Shown piece after piece: positions 8,645-18,542 of a stretch of DNA of 64,000 bases (its first letter is position 1; each line of letters starts with the position of its first letter). The stretch lies in assembly GCA_018241025.1 (NCBI GenBank), contig JAFEEQ010000013.1:173886-237885 (forward strand), read 5' to 3'. A model generated the notes under the pieces. That model was given only the letters and a program-made list of their open reading frames with translations. It did no database searches and had not been told where the DNA came from. The stretch is from Pseudomonadota bacterium (lineage in GTDB: Bacteria; Pseudomonadota; Alphaproteobacteria; Micropepsales; Micropepsaceae). A program made the position numbers and the translations under genes.

Positions 8645-9481
8645 TCAGTGCGATAGCGAAAGGCATGCGGCGCCGACGGCGATCACGGCGATGGCCGCGA
8701 TGCGCCGCGGCGTGAGCTTCTCGCCCAGAATGAGCCAGCCGATCAGAGCCGCGAAAAGGATGCTGGTTTCGCGCAACGCCGAAACCTGACCCATCGGCGC
8801 GACCGACATCGACACGATGACGATGCCGTAGGCGACCATCGACACGGCGCCGCCGCCCGCGGCGCGCCAGGTTTGGCTATCGGCGAGTCGGATCGGCCAT
8901 TTGCGCCGGAGCGCAAGATAGATCAACGGCATCGGCAGGCCCTGCACGACGAATGTCCACATCGCGTAGGAGAGCGCGTGGCCGGAGTGGCGGGCGCCGG
9001 ACCCGTCGGTGAGCGTGTAACCGGCGATGAACACCCCTGCCCCGAGCGCGGCGAGAACGGAGCCGAGATGGGCGCGGTCGACGCCGCGGGCACAGGCGAA
9101 GATGCCGCCCGAAACGAGAACGACTCCGATGAGCGCGAGCGGCGGCAGATGCTCTCCGGCGATCAACGTGGCGCCGAGCGTTACGAGCAGCGGCGAGGCA
9201 CCGCGCGCGATGGGATAGATCTGGCCGAAATCGCCGCTGTGATAGGCGCGAACGAGGAAGAAGCAGTAGCCGATCTGGAGCACGGCGGAGAGCGCGACGT
9301 TGGGCCAGCTCGCCGGATCGGGCGCCGGCAGGATGAAGACGAAGGGCAGCGCGAGGAGCGCGCAAGTCGCCGACATCACGGTGATGCCCTGGAGACGATC
9401 GAGATGGGCGCGCAGCGCCGCGTTCCAGCCGGCATGTAGAACGGCGGCGCCGAGAACAAGCGCGATGACGAGCGGGGTCAT
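8645..9481 (-). CDS. EamA/DMT-superfamily transporter
   Basis: 278 residues with ten predicted membrane helices in two five-helix repeats, typical of the drug/metabolite transporter superfamily (EamA). The conserved end of the second repeat, ETSILFAALIGWLILGEKLTPRRIAAIAVIAVGA, is clear. The substrate cannot be read from sequence. The gene converges on the DsbA-like gene with only 4 bp between their stops and no obvious terminator. Confidence 0.85.
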   Translation of the reverse strand: MTPLVIALVLGAAVLHAGWNAALRAHLDRLQGITVMSATCALLALPFVFILPAPDPASWPNVALSAVLQIGYCFFLVRAYHSGDFGQIYPIARGASPLLVTLGATLIAGEHLPPLALIGVVLVSGGIFACARGVDRAHLGSVLAALGAGVFIAGYTLTDGSGARHSGHALSYAMWTFVVQGLPMPLIYLALRRKWPIRLADSQTWRAAGGGAVSMVAYGIVIVSMSVAPMGQVSALRETSILFAALIGWLILGEKLTPRRIAAIAVIAVGAACLSLSH

Positions 9482-9543
9482 GGCTTAGCTGCGAGGCGTT
9501 GCGAAAGCTGGGGCCGCCGCTTTCGTTTTCAATGCAACGTGCG

Positions 9544-9954
9544 TCACTCCATGCTCCAGTCTTCCCAGACAAGACCGGGGACCTGAGCGAATTCCCGCGT
9601 GTTTGCCGTGACGAGAGTCGCGCCGCGGCGGATTGCGCGCGCCGCGATCAGGAGGTCGTAGGGACCGATGAGAGTACCCTTTGCCGCAAGCGTTGCGCGA
9701 AGCTCGCCGGCGGCCCTGGCATCGTCTGCGTCGAAAGGCAGAACCATGATTCCCTGATCCAGAAAAGAGCGGAGCGCCCTCGCGTTTTCCGACCATCGCT
9801 TGCTGTTCGCCACGCCGAACCAAAGTTCGAACAAAGCGACCGTCGAAATCGCCAGTTCATGGCCAGCATTCTGCGTTTCGAAAAAGCGCGTGCGATGCGC
9901 GGAATTCCGGTTGATGAAGCCGATGGCGGCGCTCGTGTCCAGAAGGACGATCAA
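9544..9954 (-). CDS. vapC: VapC-type PIN-domain toxin
   Basis: 136-residue PIN ribonuclease. Acidic metal-binding residues of the family are present: Asp6 in LLDTSAAI, Glu43 in ALFELWFG and Asp100 in PYDLLIAA; the fourth position is Asn118 in TANTREF. VapC toxins cut tRNA or rRNA when freed from VapB. The ATG overlaps the antitoxin stop as ATGA, the standard coupling for vapBC. The pair lies immediately after thiS-thiG. Confidence 0.9.
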   Translation of the reverse strand: MIVLLDTSAAIGFINRNSAHRTRFFETQNAGHELAISTVALFELWFGVANSKRWSENARALRSFLDQGIMVLPFDADDARAAGELRATLAAKGTLIGPYDLLIAARAIRRGATLVTANTREFAQVPGLVWEDWSME

Positions 9955-10226
9955 TCGAATGAATCCAGCGGATCCGGCGGCGGCATGGGTGATTGCTGAC
10001 GACCTTCTTCCATGAAGCGGCCCTGCGCGTGCTTGTCGATTTCAGCCATCCAGGCGTCGAATTCCTGGCGCGTCATGGGTTTGCGCTTCTGAATGGGGCG
10101 CAAGGTGACCGTGTCTCCCGTCTGACTGACTTCGACCTCGTCACCGGGCAAGCGGACATCATCGGGAAGAGCCACCAATTGACTATTTCCCTGATTGATC
10201 AATTTGGCCGTCTTCGGGTCGGTCAT
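9951..10226 (-). CDS. vapB: VapB-type antitoxin (SpoVT/AbrB-like)
   Basis: 91-residue antitoxin of the VapC downstream. The first half (KTAKLINQGNSQLVALPDDVRLPGDEVEVSQTGDTVTLRP) is the swapped-hairpin AbrB-type DNA-binding domain, and the charged second half is the toxin-binding tail. The ATG at 10226 is preferred; a GTG at 10241 would add five residues and would overlap the thiSG stop region. Only 21 bp separate it from the thiS-thiG stop, so it may be read from the thiamin transcript as well as any promoter of its own. Confidence 0.85.
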   Translation of the reverse strand: MTDPKTAKLINQGNSQLVALPDDVRLPGDEVEVSQTGDTVTLRPIQKRKPMTRQEFDAWMAEIDKHAQGRFMEEGRQQSPMPPPDPLDSFD

Positions 10227-10247
10227 AGGGCTTTGTAGCACAAACGC

Positions 10248-11240
10248 TCAGATAAGTCCCGTCATCGGGCTCGACGGGTCGCCGTAGTTCTTCTTCGGCA
10301 TGCGGCCGGCAAGGAAGGCTTCTCGGCCGGCTTCGACAGCGAGCTTCATCGCACGCGCCATGCGCACGGGGTCCTGCGCATGGGCGATGCCGGTGTTGGA
10401 GATCACGCCGTCGCAGCCGAGCTCCATCGCCACCGCCGCGTCCGACGCCGTGCCGATGCCGGCATCGACGATCACGGGGACTTTCGCGTCTTCGATGATG
10501 AGGCGGATGTTCACGGTCGATTGGATGCCCATGCCCGAGCCGATCGGCGAGGCGAGCGGCATGATCGCGACGGCGCCCATGTCTTCGAGGCGCTTGGCCA
10601 TCAGCGGGTCGTCGCTGCAATAGACCATGACCTTGAAGCCATCTTTCGTCAGCATCTCGGTGGCGCGCAGGGTTTCGAGCATGTCGGGGTAGAGCAGCTT
10701 CTTCTCGCCCAGCACTTCGAGCTTCACGAGATCCCAGCCGCCGGCCTCGCGCGCGAGGCGGAGCGTGCGGACCGCGTCTTCGCCGGTGAAGCAGCCGGCG
10801 GTGTTGGGGAGATAAGTGACCTTCTTCGGATCGATGAAGTCGACGAGTCGCGGCTGGTTCGGATCGGAGAGGTTCACGCGGCGCACGGCGACGGTCACGA
10901 TCTCCGCGCCGCTCGCTTCGAGGGCGCGGGCGTTGTCTTCGTAGCTTTTGTATTTGCCGGTGCCGATGATGAGGCGCGATGTGTAGGTCTTGCCGGCCAG
11001 GACGAAGGGCTTGTCCTCCGGGCAGGCGGGCGCGTTGCCGCCGCCGATGAAGGCGACGATCTCGTAGCGGTCGCCGTCGAGCACCATGACGCTGTCATAG
11101 GTCGAGCGCGGCACGATCTCGAGATTGCGCTCGACCGCGATCTTGCGCGGGTCGAGTCCGAGTGCGGCGAGCATGCCCTTGATGCTGAGACTGGCGCCGA
11201 AGGCTTTCGGCTCGCCGTTGACGATGACGTTCACTGCCAT
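10248..11240 (-). CDS. thiG: ThiS-ThiG fusion: sulfur carrier and thiazole synthase
   Basis: 330-residue fusion that makes the thiazole phosphate half of thiamin. Residues 1-68 are a ThiS ubiquitin-like sulfur carrier ending in Gly66-Gly68; residues about 76-330 are ThiG, with [15 protein letters not shown] around the Schiff-base lysine, [12 protein letters not shown] and [11 protein letters not shown] phosphate-binding loops. Fused ThiS-ThiG proteins are known in Proteobacteria. Free ThiS must carry a C-terminal GG thiocarboxylate, so the fusion presumably needs processing or an altered mechanism. AGGAG precedes the ATG, directly after the TPP riboswitch. No other thi gene is in the window. 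Confidence 0.93.
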   Translation of the reverse strand: MAVNVIVNGEPKAFGASLSIKGMLAALGLDPRKIAVERNLEIVPRSTYDSVMVLDGDRYEIVAFIGGGNAPACPEDKPFVLAGKTYTSRLIIGTGKYKSYEDNARALEASGAEIVTVAVRRVNLSDPNQPRLVDFIDPKKVTYLPNTAGCFTGEDAVRTLRLAREAGGWDLVKLEVLGEKKLLYPDMLETLRATEMLTKDGFKVMVYCSDDPLMAKRLEDMGAVAIMPLASPIGSGMGIQSTVNIRLIIEDAKVPVIVDAGIGTASDAAVAMELGCDGVISNTGIAHAQDPVRMARAMKLAVEAGREAFLAGRMPKKNYGDPSSPMTGLI

Positions 11241-11249
11241 GTTCTCCTC

Positions 11250-11335
11250 TCCCTACGCCGGCATGACCCGGATCAGGTTCGAAGGGACTTGGGCGGGATG
11301 CCCAATCTCAGCCTTTGCAGGCGCCCCTGGGACGG
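11250..11335 (-). ncRNA. TPP riboswitch (THI element)
   Basis: Read on the minus strand the sequence carries the conserved aptamer elements in order: GGGGCGCC, GGCTGAGA, CTTCGAACCTGATC, CGGGTCATGCCGGCG and TAGGGA, which are the hallmark THI-box segments. It ends about 10 bp before the thiS-thiG ATG and abuts the AGGAG ribosome site, so thiamin pyrophosphate most likely blocks translation initiation. Confidence 0.93.
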
Positions 11336-11446
11336 CGCGGACATTAACGCCCTGCGCGCGCGGGATAAACCCCGATAGCGTTTGTGTTTCCGTTCCTTCG
11401 GGCTTGCCAGTATAAGGGGCGAATCCAGCCTATCTTCGGAGTGTGC

Positions 11447-11917
11447 GTGGCCAAATCCGGCAACAAAAACAAGGCCTTGCCGATCTACGTCCTGAACGGA
11501 CCGACGCTCAATCTGCTCGGCACCCGCGAGCCGGAGATCTATGGCCGCACGACGCTGGCCGAGATCGGCAAGCTGACGGCCGCGCGGGCGAAGACTCACG
11601 GGCTCGCCATCGTGTTCCGCCAGTCGAACCATGAGGGCGAGCTGGTCGACTGGATCCAGGAAGCACGGACAAAGGGCTGCGGTGTGATCCTCAACGGCGC
11701 GGCCTATACCCATACCTCGATCGCGATCTACGACGCGCTGAAGGCGCTCGATAAGCCGATCATCGAAGTGCATCTCTCCAACCCGCATGCGCGGGAACCT
11801 TTTCGTCACCGATCCTTTGTCAGCAAGGTCGCCACCGGTGTGATCTGCGGTCTAAAGGAACAGGGCTATCTGGCGGCCGTCGACGCGATGGCCGTCCTCA
11901 TCAAGGACAAGGCATGA
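11447..11917 (+). CDS. aroQ: type II 3-dehydroquinate dehydratase
   Basis: Third step of the shikimate pathway: 3-dehydroquinate to 3-dehydroshikimate. The family signature is complete: [19 protein letters not shown] at the start, the catalytic loop, [30 protein letters not shown] with the catalytic His, and [18 protein letters not shown] chose the GTG at 11447, which has GGAG five bases upstream; another GTG at 11441 is possible. The stop overlaps the accB start (ATGA). aroQ-accB-accC is a common gene order in alphaproteobacteria. Confidence 0.93.
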   Translation: MAKSGNKNKALPIYVLNGPTLNLLGTREPEIYGRTTLAEIGKLTAARAKTHGLAIVFRQSNHEGELVDWIQEARTKGCGVILNGAAYTHTSIAIYDALKALDKPIIEVHLSNPHAREPFRHRSFVSKVATGVICGLKEQGYLAAVDAMAVLIKDKA

Positions 11918-12402
11918 GCATGAAGGACGTGAAATCGATCGGTGCGCGCCTCGGCGGCAAGTCCAAGGACGGCGTGCAGGTCGATGCCGCCGCGATCCGC
12001 GAGCTGGCCGACCTGCTGAAGGAAACCGGACTGACCGAGATCGAGATCGAACAGGGCGGCGGGCGCTTGCGCGTCTCCAAGCAGACGGGCGGTGCAGTGA
12101 TGGCCGCGGCGCCGGCGGCACCGGCCGCCGCTGCACCGGCGGCGGCCGCGAAGCCTGCCGGTCCAGCGCCGGGCACGGTGCCGTCGCCGATGGTCGGCAC
12201 GGTCTATCTCTCGCCCGAGCCGGGCGCCAAGGCATTCGTCAGCGTCGGCCAGTCGGTGAAGGAAGGCGACACGCTCTTCATCATCGAGGCGATGAAGACG
12301 ATGAACCCGATCACCGCGCCCAAGGGCGGCACGATCAGCGAGATCTGTGTCGCCGACGCGACGCCGGTCGAGTTCGGTCAGGCGTTGTGCGTGATCGGTT
12401 GA
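11914..12402 (+). CDS. accB: biotin carboxyl carrier protein of acetyl-CoA carboxylase
   Basis: 162-residue BCCP. The biotinylation site EAMKTMN lies near the C-terminus with the usual [24 protein letters not shown] before it; an Ala/Pro-rich linker (residues about 65-92) separates this from the N-terminal dimer segment. It carries biotin between AccC and the carboxyltransferase in the first step of fatty acid synthesis. It is translationally coupled to aroQ and followed by accC after a palindromic repeat. Confidence 0.96.
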   Translation: MSMKDVKSIGARLGGKSKDGVQVDAAAIRELADLLKETGLTEIEIEQGGGRLRVSKQTGGAVMAAAPAAPAAAAPAAAAKPAGPAPGTVPSPMVGTVYLSPEPGAKAFVSVGQSVKEGDTLFIIEAMKTMNPITAPKGGTISEICVADATPVEFGQALCVIG

Positions 12403-12418
12403 TGCGGCACATGCAACA

Positions 12419-12474
12419 TCCCCACCCGACACTCGCTACGCTCGTGTCGACCTCCCCACGTTGGGGAGGTGAGG
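12419..12474. repeat. palindromic repeat, type 1, full copy between accB and accC
   Basis: Two hairpins in tandem: CGACAC..GTGTCG (stem 1) and CCTCCCCA-CGT-TGGGGAGG (stem 2), preceded by CCCCACC. Near-identical units are at 61420-61473 and 63849-63898, and stem 2 alone at 24549-24573. The right end of stem 2, GGGGAGGTGAGG, lies about 10 bp before the accC ATG and is the only good ribosome-binding site for it. Confidence 0.85.
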
Positions 12475-12483
12475 CAGCGGCGC

Positions 12484-13827
<1,344 letters not shown>

Positions 13828-13833
13828 CGCTTA

Positions 13834-14454
13834 CTAGTTGTAAGGCACCGCCGGCACCGGGCAGCGGTCGACCCGTTTGGGGTGGAGGCCGGTGAAGACG
13901 CCCTGCCAGCATTCCTCGAACACCGAACAGTAACAGGCGCGCGCGACGAGGCGGCCGGTGCTGACGGCGTTGCGCAGCGTCGTCCAGGCGGCGACGTTCG
14001 CCGCGGTCTGCGGATATTTGAAGAAGGTGCGGGACTCGCCCGCGCGGATCACCGTGTTGGCGATGGTGCCCTGGGTCCAGCTTCCGATGTTGGGCTGGTG
14101 GGTGACGACCGGGTGGGGCTTTTTCGGATCGTAGCCGCAACAGCGCGCCAGGGCCTCCTCGGCCGAATGCACCGGCTTGCCGTCGAGCCAGACCTCGAAG
14201 GTCTCGACCATGGCCGGGCCGACGCCGGCATTGACGACGTCGAAGGAGAGCACCGACTGGCCGTCGGGCGTCGTGTCGTTGGTGCTGACCTGGAGATAGG
14301 GCCAGGACGCGGCCGCGACCATCTTGTTGTTGGCGTCCTCGGTGCGGATCGCGACCCAGAGCGAGACTGCGGAGATCAAAAGCGCGGCCGCGGTGGCGAC
14401 GTATTCGACCCAATGGCGGCGGTGCGGTTCGAGAGGCGGCTGGATGTCGGTCAT
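13834..14454 (-). CDS. hypothetical membrane-anchored protein
   Basis: 206-residue protein I do not recognise. It has a short cytoplasmic head, one membrane helix (about residues 16-36, VEYVATAAALLISAVSLWVAI) and an exported domain with several cysteines, including a CCGY at mid-length, an ACYCSVFEECW near the end and VDRCPVP at the end. The start ATG at 14454 (MTDIQPPLEPHRRHW) was chosen because upstream residues are low-complexity and would run into the eutB leader. It is convergent with accC (6 bp apart) and divergent from eutB. Confidence 0.65.
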   Translation of the reverse strand: MTDIQPPLEPHRRHWVEYVATAAALLISAVSLWVAIRTEDANNKMVAAASWPYLQVSTNDTTPDGQSVLSFDVVNAGVGPAMVETFEVWLDGKPVHSAEEALARCCGYDPKKPHPVVTHQPNIGSWTQGTIANTVIRAGESRTFFKYPQTAANVAAWTTLRNAVSTGRLVARACYCSVFEECWQGVFTGLHPKRVDRCPVPAVPYN

Positions 14455-14495
14455 GATCGGTTGTCTTGCGCTGCGGGAACGCATTAGCGTGGGTC

Positions 14496-15878
14496 GTGGC
14501 CCATGTCCAAATCCTTGGCAGCACCCGCTATGTCTTCGACGACCTGAAGACGCTGCTGGCGCGCGCTTCGCCGGATCGCTCGGGCGATCGGCTGGCGGGA
14601 CTGGCGGCGGCAAGCGGGGAGGAGCGGGTCGCGGCGCGGATGGCACTGGCCGATCTGCCGCTGGCCGAATTCGTGAAAGCGGAGCTGGTTCCCTACGAAG
14701 CCGATGAGGTCACGCGGCTGATTGGCGACACGCATGATGCGGCCGCGTTCGCGCCGGTGGCGGCGCTGACCGTCGGCGAATTCCGCGACTGGCTGCTGGC
14801 GCATGAGACGACGACGGAGATGCTGGCCGCGCTCACGCCCGGGCTGACGCCGGAGATGGCGGCGGCGGTATCAAAGCTGATGCGCAACCAGGATCTGATC
14901 GCAGTGGCGCGCAAGGTTTCGGTCGTGACGCGGTTCAACAACACCATCGGCCTGCCCGGCCGGCTCTCGGTACGGCTGCAGCCGAACCATCCGACCGACG
15001 ATGCGAAGGGCATCGCAGCGTCGATCCTCGACGGGCTGTTCAACGGTTGCGGCGATGCGGTGATCGGGATCAATCCGGCAAGCGACAACGTCGCGACGAC
15101 GACCAATCTGCTCAGGATGATCGATGCGCTCAGGCAGCGCTGGGAGATCCCAACACAATCCTGCGTGCTCGCGCATGTGACGACGACACTGAGGGCCATC
15201 GAAACGGGCGCGCCGGTCGATCTGGTGTTCCAGTCGATCGGCGGCAGCGAGGCGGCCAACAAGAGCTTCGGCATCGACCTCGCCTTGCTGCGCGAGGCCC
15301 GCGACGCGGCGCTTTCGCTGAAGCGCGGCACAATCGGCGACAAGGTCATGTATTTCGAGACCGGACAGGGCGCGGCGCTGTCGGCCAACGCGCATCACGG
15401 CGTCGACCAGCAGACGATGGAGACACGGGCCTATGCGGTGGCGCGGGCGTTCGAGCCGCTGCTGGTCAACAGCGTCGTCGGGTTCATCGGGCCGGAATAT
15501 CTCTACGACGGCAAGGAGATCACTCGCGCGGGTCTGGAGGACCATTTCTGCGGCAAGCTGCTCGGCCTGCCGATGGGTGTGGACGTCTGCTACACCAACC
15601 ATGCCGACGCGGACCAGGACGACATGGACAATCTGCTGACGCTGCTGGGCGTGGCAGGCTGCACCTATGTGATGGGCGTGCCGGGCGCGGACGATGTGAT
15701 GCTGTCCTATCAGAGCACCTCGTTCCACGATGCGCTCTATGCGCGTGCGGCGCTGAATTTGCGCCCTGCCCCGGAGTTCGAGGCCTGGTTGCTGCGCATG
15801 GGTATTCTCGACACGGATGGCCGCGTGCAGAAGCGGCTCGCAGGCGATGCGGCGCGGCTGCTCGAAGCGCTGCCATGA
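14496..15878 (+). CDS. eutB: ethanolamine ammonia-lyase heavy chain
   Basis: Large subunit of the adenosylcobalamin-dependent lyase that converts ethanolamine to acetaldehyde and ammonia. Recognisable stretches are GSTRYVFDDLKTLLARA at the start, SKLMRNQDLIAVARKV, NNTIGLPGRLSVRLQPNHPTDD, FQSIGGSEAANKSFGI and YETGQGAALSANAHHGVDQQTMETRAYA (with FETGQG here). About 460 residues, normal length. The GTG at 14496 fits the family N-terminus; no strong ribosome site is visible. No microcompartment, permease or reactivase gene accompanies it. Confidence 0.93.
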   Translation: MAHVQILGSTRYVFDDLKTLLARASPDRSGDRLAGLAAASGEERVAARMALADLPLAEFVKAELVPYEADEVTRLIGDTHDAAAFAPVAALTVGEFRDWLLAHETTTEMLAALTPGLTPEMAAAVSKLMRNQDLIAVARKVSVVTRFNNTIGLPGRLSVRLQPNHPTDDAKGIAASILDGLFNGCGDAVIGINPASDNVATTTNLLRMIDALRQRWEIPTQSCVLAHVTTTLRAIETGAPVDLVFQSIGGSEAANKSFGIDLALLREARDAALSLKRGTIGDKVMYFETGQGAALSANAHHGVDQQTMETRAYAVARAFEPLLVNSVVGFIGPEYLYDGKEITRAGLEDHFCGKLLGLPMGVDVCYTNHADADQDDMDNLLTLLGVAGCTYVMGVPGADDVMLSYQSTSFHDALYARAALNLRPAPEFEAWLLRMGILDTDGRVQKRLAGDAARLLEALP

Positions 15879-16606
15879 GCGACGACTGGAAGGTACTGGC
15901 GGATTACACGCCGGCGCGCGTGGCGCTCGGGCGCGCGGGCAACGGATTGCCGACGAAGCGTGTGCTCGAATTCCAGCTCGCGCATGCGCGGGCGCGCGAT
16001 GCGGTGCATGCGCCGTTCGATGCGGCTGCGGTGGCTGAAGCGCTTGCGCCGCGTCCGACGATGCTGCTGACCACGCAGGCAGCGGACCGCGCGGCCTATC
16101 TGGCAAATCCCGATCTCGGCCGCAGATTGTCGCCGGAATCGGCGGAACGACTGGCGCCCGGCCGCTACGACGCGGTGCTGGTGATCGCCGACGGACTTTC
16201 GGCGACGGCGATTGGGGCGCATGGCGCGGCGCTGGCGGCGGCGATTTTGGCGCAGACCGGTGAACTCGCATGGGCACCGGTGGCAATCGTCAGTCAGGGC
16301 CGGGTCGCGGTCGGCGATGCAATCGCGGAAGCGCTGGGCGCGATATTCGCGGTGGTGATGATCGGCGAGCGGCCGGGGCTATCGGCCGCCGACTCCGTCG
16401 GGCTTTATCTGACGCTCCATCCGCGCGCCGGCGCGAGCAGCGATGCGGAGCGCAACTGCATCTCGAATGTCCGGCCGGGCGGCCTCGGTTACGACGAAGC
16501 GGCGCATCGCCTCGCCTGGCTGATCGGCGCCGCGCAGCGACTCGGGGTGACGGGGGTCGCGCTCAAGGAAGATGCGCCCGAAAGCCTTCCCGCGCCGCAA
16601 GCCTGA
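15875..16606 (+). CDS. eutC: ethanolamine ammonia-lyase light chain
   Basis: 243-residue small subunit pairing with EutB around adenosylcobalamin. The TPARVALGRAGNGLPTKRVLEFQLAHARARDAVH start and the NCISNVRPGGLGYDEAAHRLAWLI end are characteristic. Its ATG overlaps the eutB stop (ATGA). The isolated eutBC pair suggests simple use of ethanolamine as nitrogen or carbon source without a Eut compartment. Confidence 0.93.
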   Translation: MSDDWKVLADYTPARVALGRAGNGLPTKRVLEFQLAHARARDAVHAPFDAAAVAEALAPRPTMLLTTQAADRAAYLANPDLGRRLSPESAERLAPGRYDAVLVIADGLSATAIGAHGAALAAAILAQTGELAWAPVAIVSQGRVAVGDAIAEALGAIFAVVMIGERPGLSAADSVGLYLTLHPRAGASSDAERNCISNVRPGGLGYDEAAHRLAWLIGAAQRLGVTGVALKEDAPESLPAPQA

Positions 16607-16644
16607 CGTGATAGACTTCCCGAGTCCCAACCAAGGGGGAATTC

Positions 16645-17052
16645 ATGGGCTGGCTTGCAAAGTATCAGCCGCAGCTTCTCAGCGTGCTGCGCATCGTGTG
16701 CGGTCTCCTATTTCTCGACCACGGCCTGCAGAAGCTCTTTGGGTTTCCGCCACTCACAGCTGAGTTGAAGTATGCCATGGCTAACGGCATGGGACCGATA
16801 TTGTTGGCTGCAGGTGCAATCGAGCTCGTCGGTGGAATCCTGCTAACGCTCGGGCTCTTTACCCGACTGACAGCTTTTGTGTGCTCTGGCGAGATGGCTA
16901 TCGCCTATTGGATTGGACATGTGGGACGTACGCATTCGCTCTTCCCCGCGCTGAACGGCGGCGATGCGGCGATCCTGTACTGCTTCATCTTCCTGTTCAT
17001 CGCGGCAGCCGGACCCGGCCCCCTGGCACTCAGCCGATCCGGTAAAATTTGA
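16645..17052 (+). CDS. DoxX-family membrane protein
   Basis: 135 residues with four membrane helices. The DoxX signature is clear: LLSVLRIVCGLLFLDHGLQKLFGFPP, then GAIELVGGILLTLGLFTRLTAFVCSGEMAIAYW. DoxX relatives are integral membrane proteins linked to quinone or redox stress functions, but the precise role of this one is unknown. A strong AGGGGGAATTC ribosome site precedes the ATG. Confidence 0.88.
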   Translation: MGWLAKYQPQLLSVLRIVCGLLFLDHGLQKLFGFPPLTAELKYAMANGMGPILLAAGAIELVGGILLTLGLFTRLTAFVCSGEMAIAYWIGHVGRTHSLFPALNGGDAAILYCFIFLFIAAAGPGPLALSRSGKI

Positions 17053-17112
17053 ATCAAATTCGACGTTTCCGGGTGAGATGCCGGTAGAACCCCGGCGGCT
17101 ATCCTGCGCGCC

Positions 17113-17367
17113 ATGGATGCCGCCGCCCTCTCCTCGCTTCAAGGATTGCAGGCCAGCGCCGCGCAGTTCGAGCGCAGTGCCGCGCAGACCGTGCGGGCGA
17201 CGACGCCCGTTCGCAACGGCAGCAGCGGGCCGCTGGCTGCGCCCGAGGGCGACCTCGTCGCCGGCGTGGTCGGGCAGATGGTCGCGATGGCGGGGTACCA
17301 TGCCAATCTGCGGTCCTTCGCGGCCGCCAACGCGATGTTCAAGCGGACGCTCGACCTACTCGCCTAA
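17113..17367 (+). CDS. small protein resembling the C-terminal helix of flagellar rod proteins
   Basis: 84 residues. The second half (EGDLVAGVVGQMVAMAGYHANLRSFAAANAMFKRTLDLLA) looks like the C-terminal domain of FlgC/FlgB-type axial proteins, where a VDLVxEMVxMIxAxxAYxAN..F motif forms the coiled core; the first half is Ala/Ser-rich and lacks the N-terminal rod domain. No flagellar genes are nearby. It may be a stand-alone remnant or a small helical protein of separate function. Start support is weak. Confidence 0.55.
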   Translation: MDAAALSSLQGLQASAAQFERSAAQTVRATTPVRNGSSGPLAAPEGDLVAGVVGQMVAMAGYHANLRSFAAANAMFKRTLDLLA

Positions 17368-17391
17368 ACGCGGTGGCGCTAGAATGCCGCC

Positions 17392-18126
17392 ATGCACGGC
17401 AGTCCGCAGCTGACGCCCGATCTACTTCTGCACGCCTATGCCGAGGGCCTGTTCCCCATGGCGGAGCGGCGCGACGACCCGACCTTGTTCTGGGTTTCGC
17501 CGGAGCTGCGCGGCGTGATTCCGCTCGACGGCTTCCATGTCTCGCAGCGCCTGGCGCGCACGGTACGGCAAGACAAATTCGCCGTGACCTTCGACACCTG
17601 CTTTGCCGACGTGATGCGGGCCTGTGCCGCGCCGGCGCCGGGGCGCAAGGAAAGCTGGATCAACGACGAGATCCTGCGGCTCTACACGGCGCTGCATGCC
17701 GCCGGACATGCGCATTCGGTCGAGTGCTGGGCGGAGGGCAAGCTGGTGGGCGGGCTTTACGGCGTGAGCCTCGCCGGCGCGTTCTTCGGCGAGAGCATGT
17801 TTTCGCGGGCGCGCGACGCCAGCAAGGTTGCGCTCGTGCACCTCGTGGCGCAGCTCAAGCGTGGCGGTTTCGTGCTGCTCGACACGCAATTCCTGACCAG
17901 CCATCTGGCCAGCTTCGGCGCGGTCGAAATCCCGCGCGCGGCCTATCTCGCGCGACTGAATGCGGCGCTGAACCACCAGGGCTACTGGCTGGCGTCGTCC
18001 GGCAGCGCGACGGGCTTTTCGGTATCGGGCGCATCCGGCGAGACCGGCTTGACCGGCTTGGCGGGACCGATGGTCACGACTTCACCCGGCGCAACCGCCC
18101 TGCAGGTGATCACCCAGACGTCGTAG
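17392..18126 (+). CDS. aat: leucyl/phenylalanyl-tRNA--protein transferase
   Basis: Adds Leu or Phe to proteins with N-terminal Arg or Lys, marking them for ClpAP (bacterial N-end rule). Family segments: [94 protein letters not shown] and [24 protein letters not shown]. The usual ending is near residue 200; the last ~43 residues are Gly/Thr/Ser-rich and are encoded entirely by DNA that is also the 3' end of the opposite-strand DUF2155 gene. Confidence 0.92.
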   Translation: MHGSPQLTPDLLLHAYAEGLFPMAERRDDPTLFWVSPELRGVIPLDGFHVSQRLARTVRQDKFAVTFDTCFADVMRACAAPAPGRKESWINDEILRLYTALHAAGHAHSVECWAEGKLVGGLYGVSLAGAFFGESMFSRARDASKVALVHLVAQLKRGGFVLLDTQFLTSHLASFGAVEIPRAAYLARLNAALNHQGYWLASSGSATGFSVSGASGETGLTGLAGPMVTTSPGATALQVITQTS

Positions 18127-18542
18127 AGCGGATGCTCGAGGCCGTTGAGGCCGGGGCTGGAGGCATACATCCAGCCGGAGAAGATGCGGTGTTCGGGCTG
18201 GTCGGGACGGTGATCGGTGATCTGGACGAACGCCGCGGTCTCCGGCGTCTCGGTCGAGGGTGTCGAGTAGCAGAAGCGCGCGGAGATCGAGAGGGTCGCG
18301 AACTGCACCGTCTTGCCGATCGGCACCAGGACGGTGGTGGCGCGGCCGGTGATCTTGTCGAGGCCGCGCATGATGAGGGTGAGCGGACCCTTTGGCTTGG
18401 GCGGCTCCACCGGCTTGGCCGGAGTCGCCGTCTTGGCCGCCGGCTTCGGCGCCGGAGCGCCGGGCGGGGCAGCCCAGGCCGTACCGGCAAGCATCACGCA
18501 GCAGGCCAGAGCAATCGCAGGAACCCGCTTAAGGGTGCGCAT
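17982..18542 (-). CDS. DUF2155 domain exported protein
   Basis: 186-residue secreted protein (signal peptide [24 protein letters not shown], then a Pro/Ala/Lys linker). The DUF2155 core is [55 protein letters not shown]...[28 protein letters not shown]. Function is unknown; the domain is widespread in alphaproteobacteria beside aat and the NDUFA12 gene, as here. The C-terminal tail after VITC is not conserved and overlaps aat antisense by 145 bp. The ATG at 18542 overlaps the mlaD stop. Confidence 0.9.
   Translation of the reverse strand: MRTLKRVPAIALACCVMLAGTAWAAPPGAPAPKPAAKTATPAKPVEPPKPKGPLTLIMRGLDKITGRATTVLVPIGKTVQFATLSISARFCYSTPSTETPETAAFVQITDHRPDQPEHRIFSGWMYASSPGLNGLEHPLYDVWVITCRAVAPGEVVTIGPAKPVKPVSPDAPDTEKPVALPDDASQ

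Noticed and set aside
9495..9532. Terminator between EamA and vapC
   Set aside because: GAAAGC/GCTTTC arms exist but the T-rich side faces the plus strand, where no gene ends nearby.
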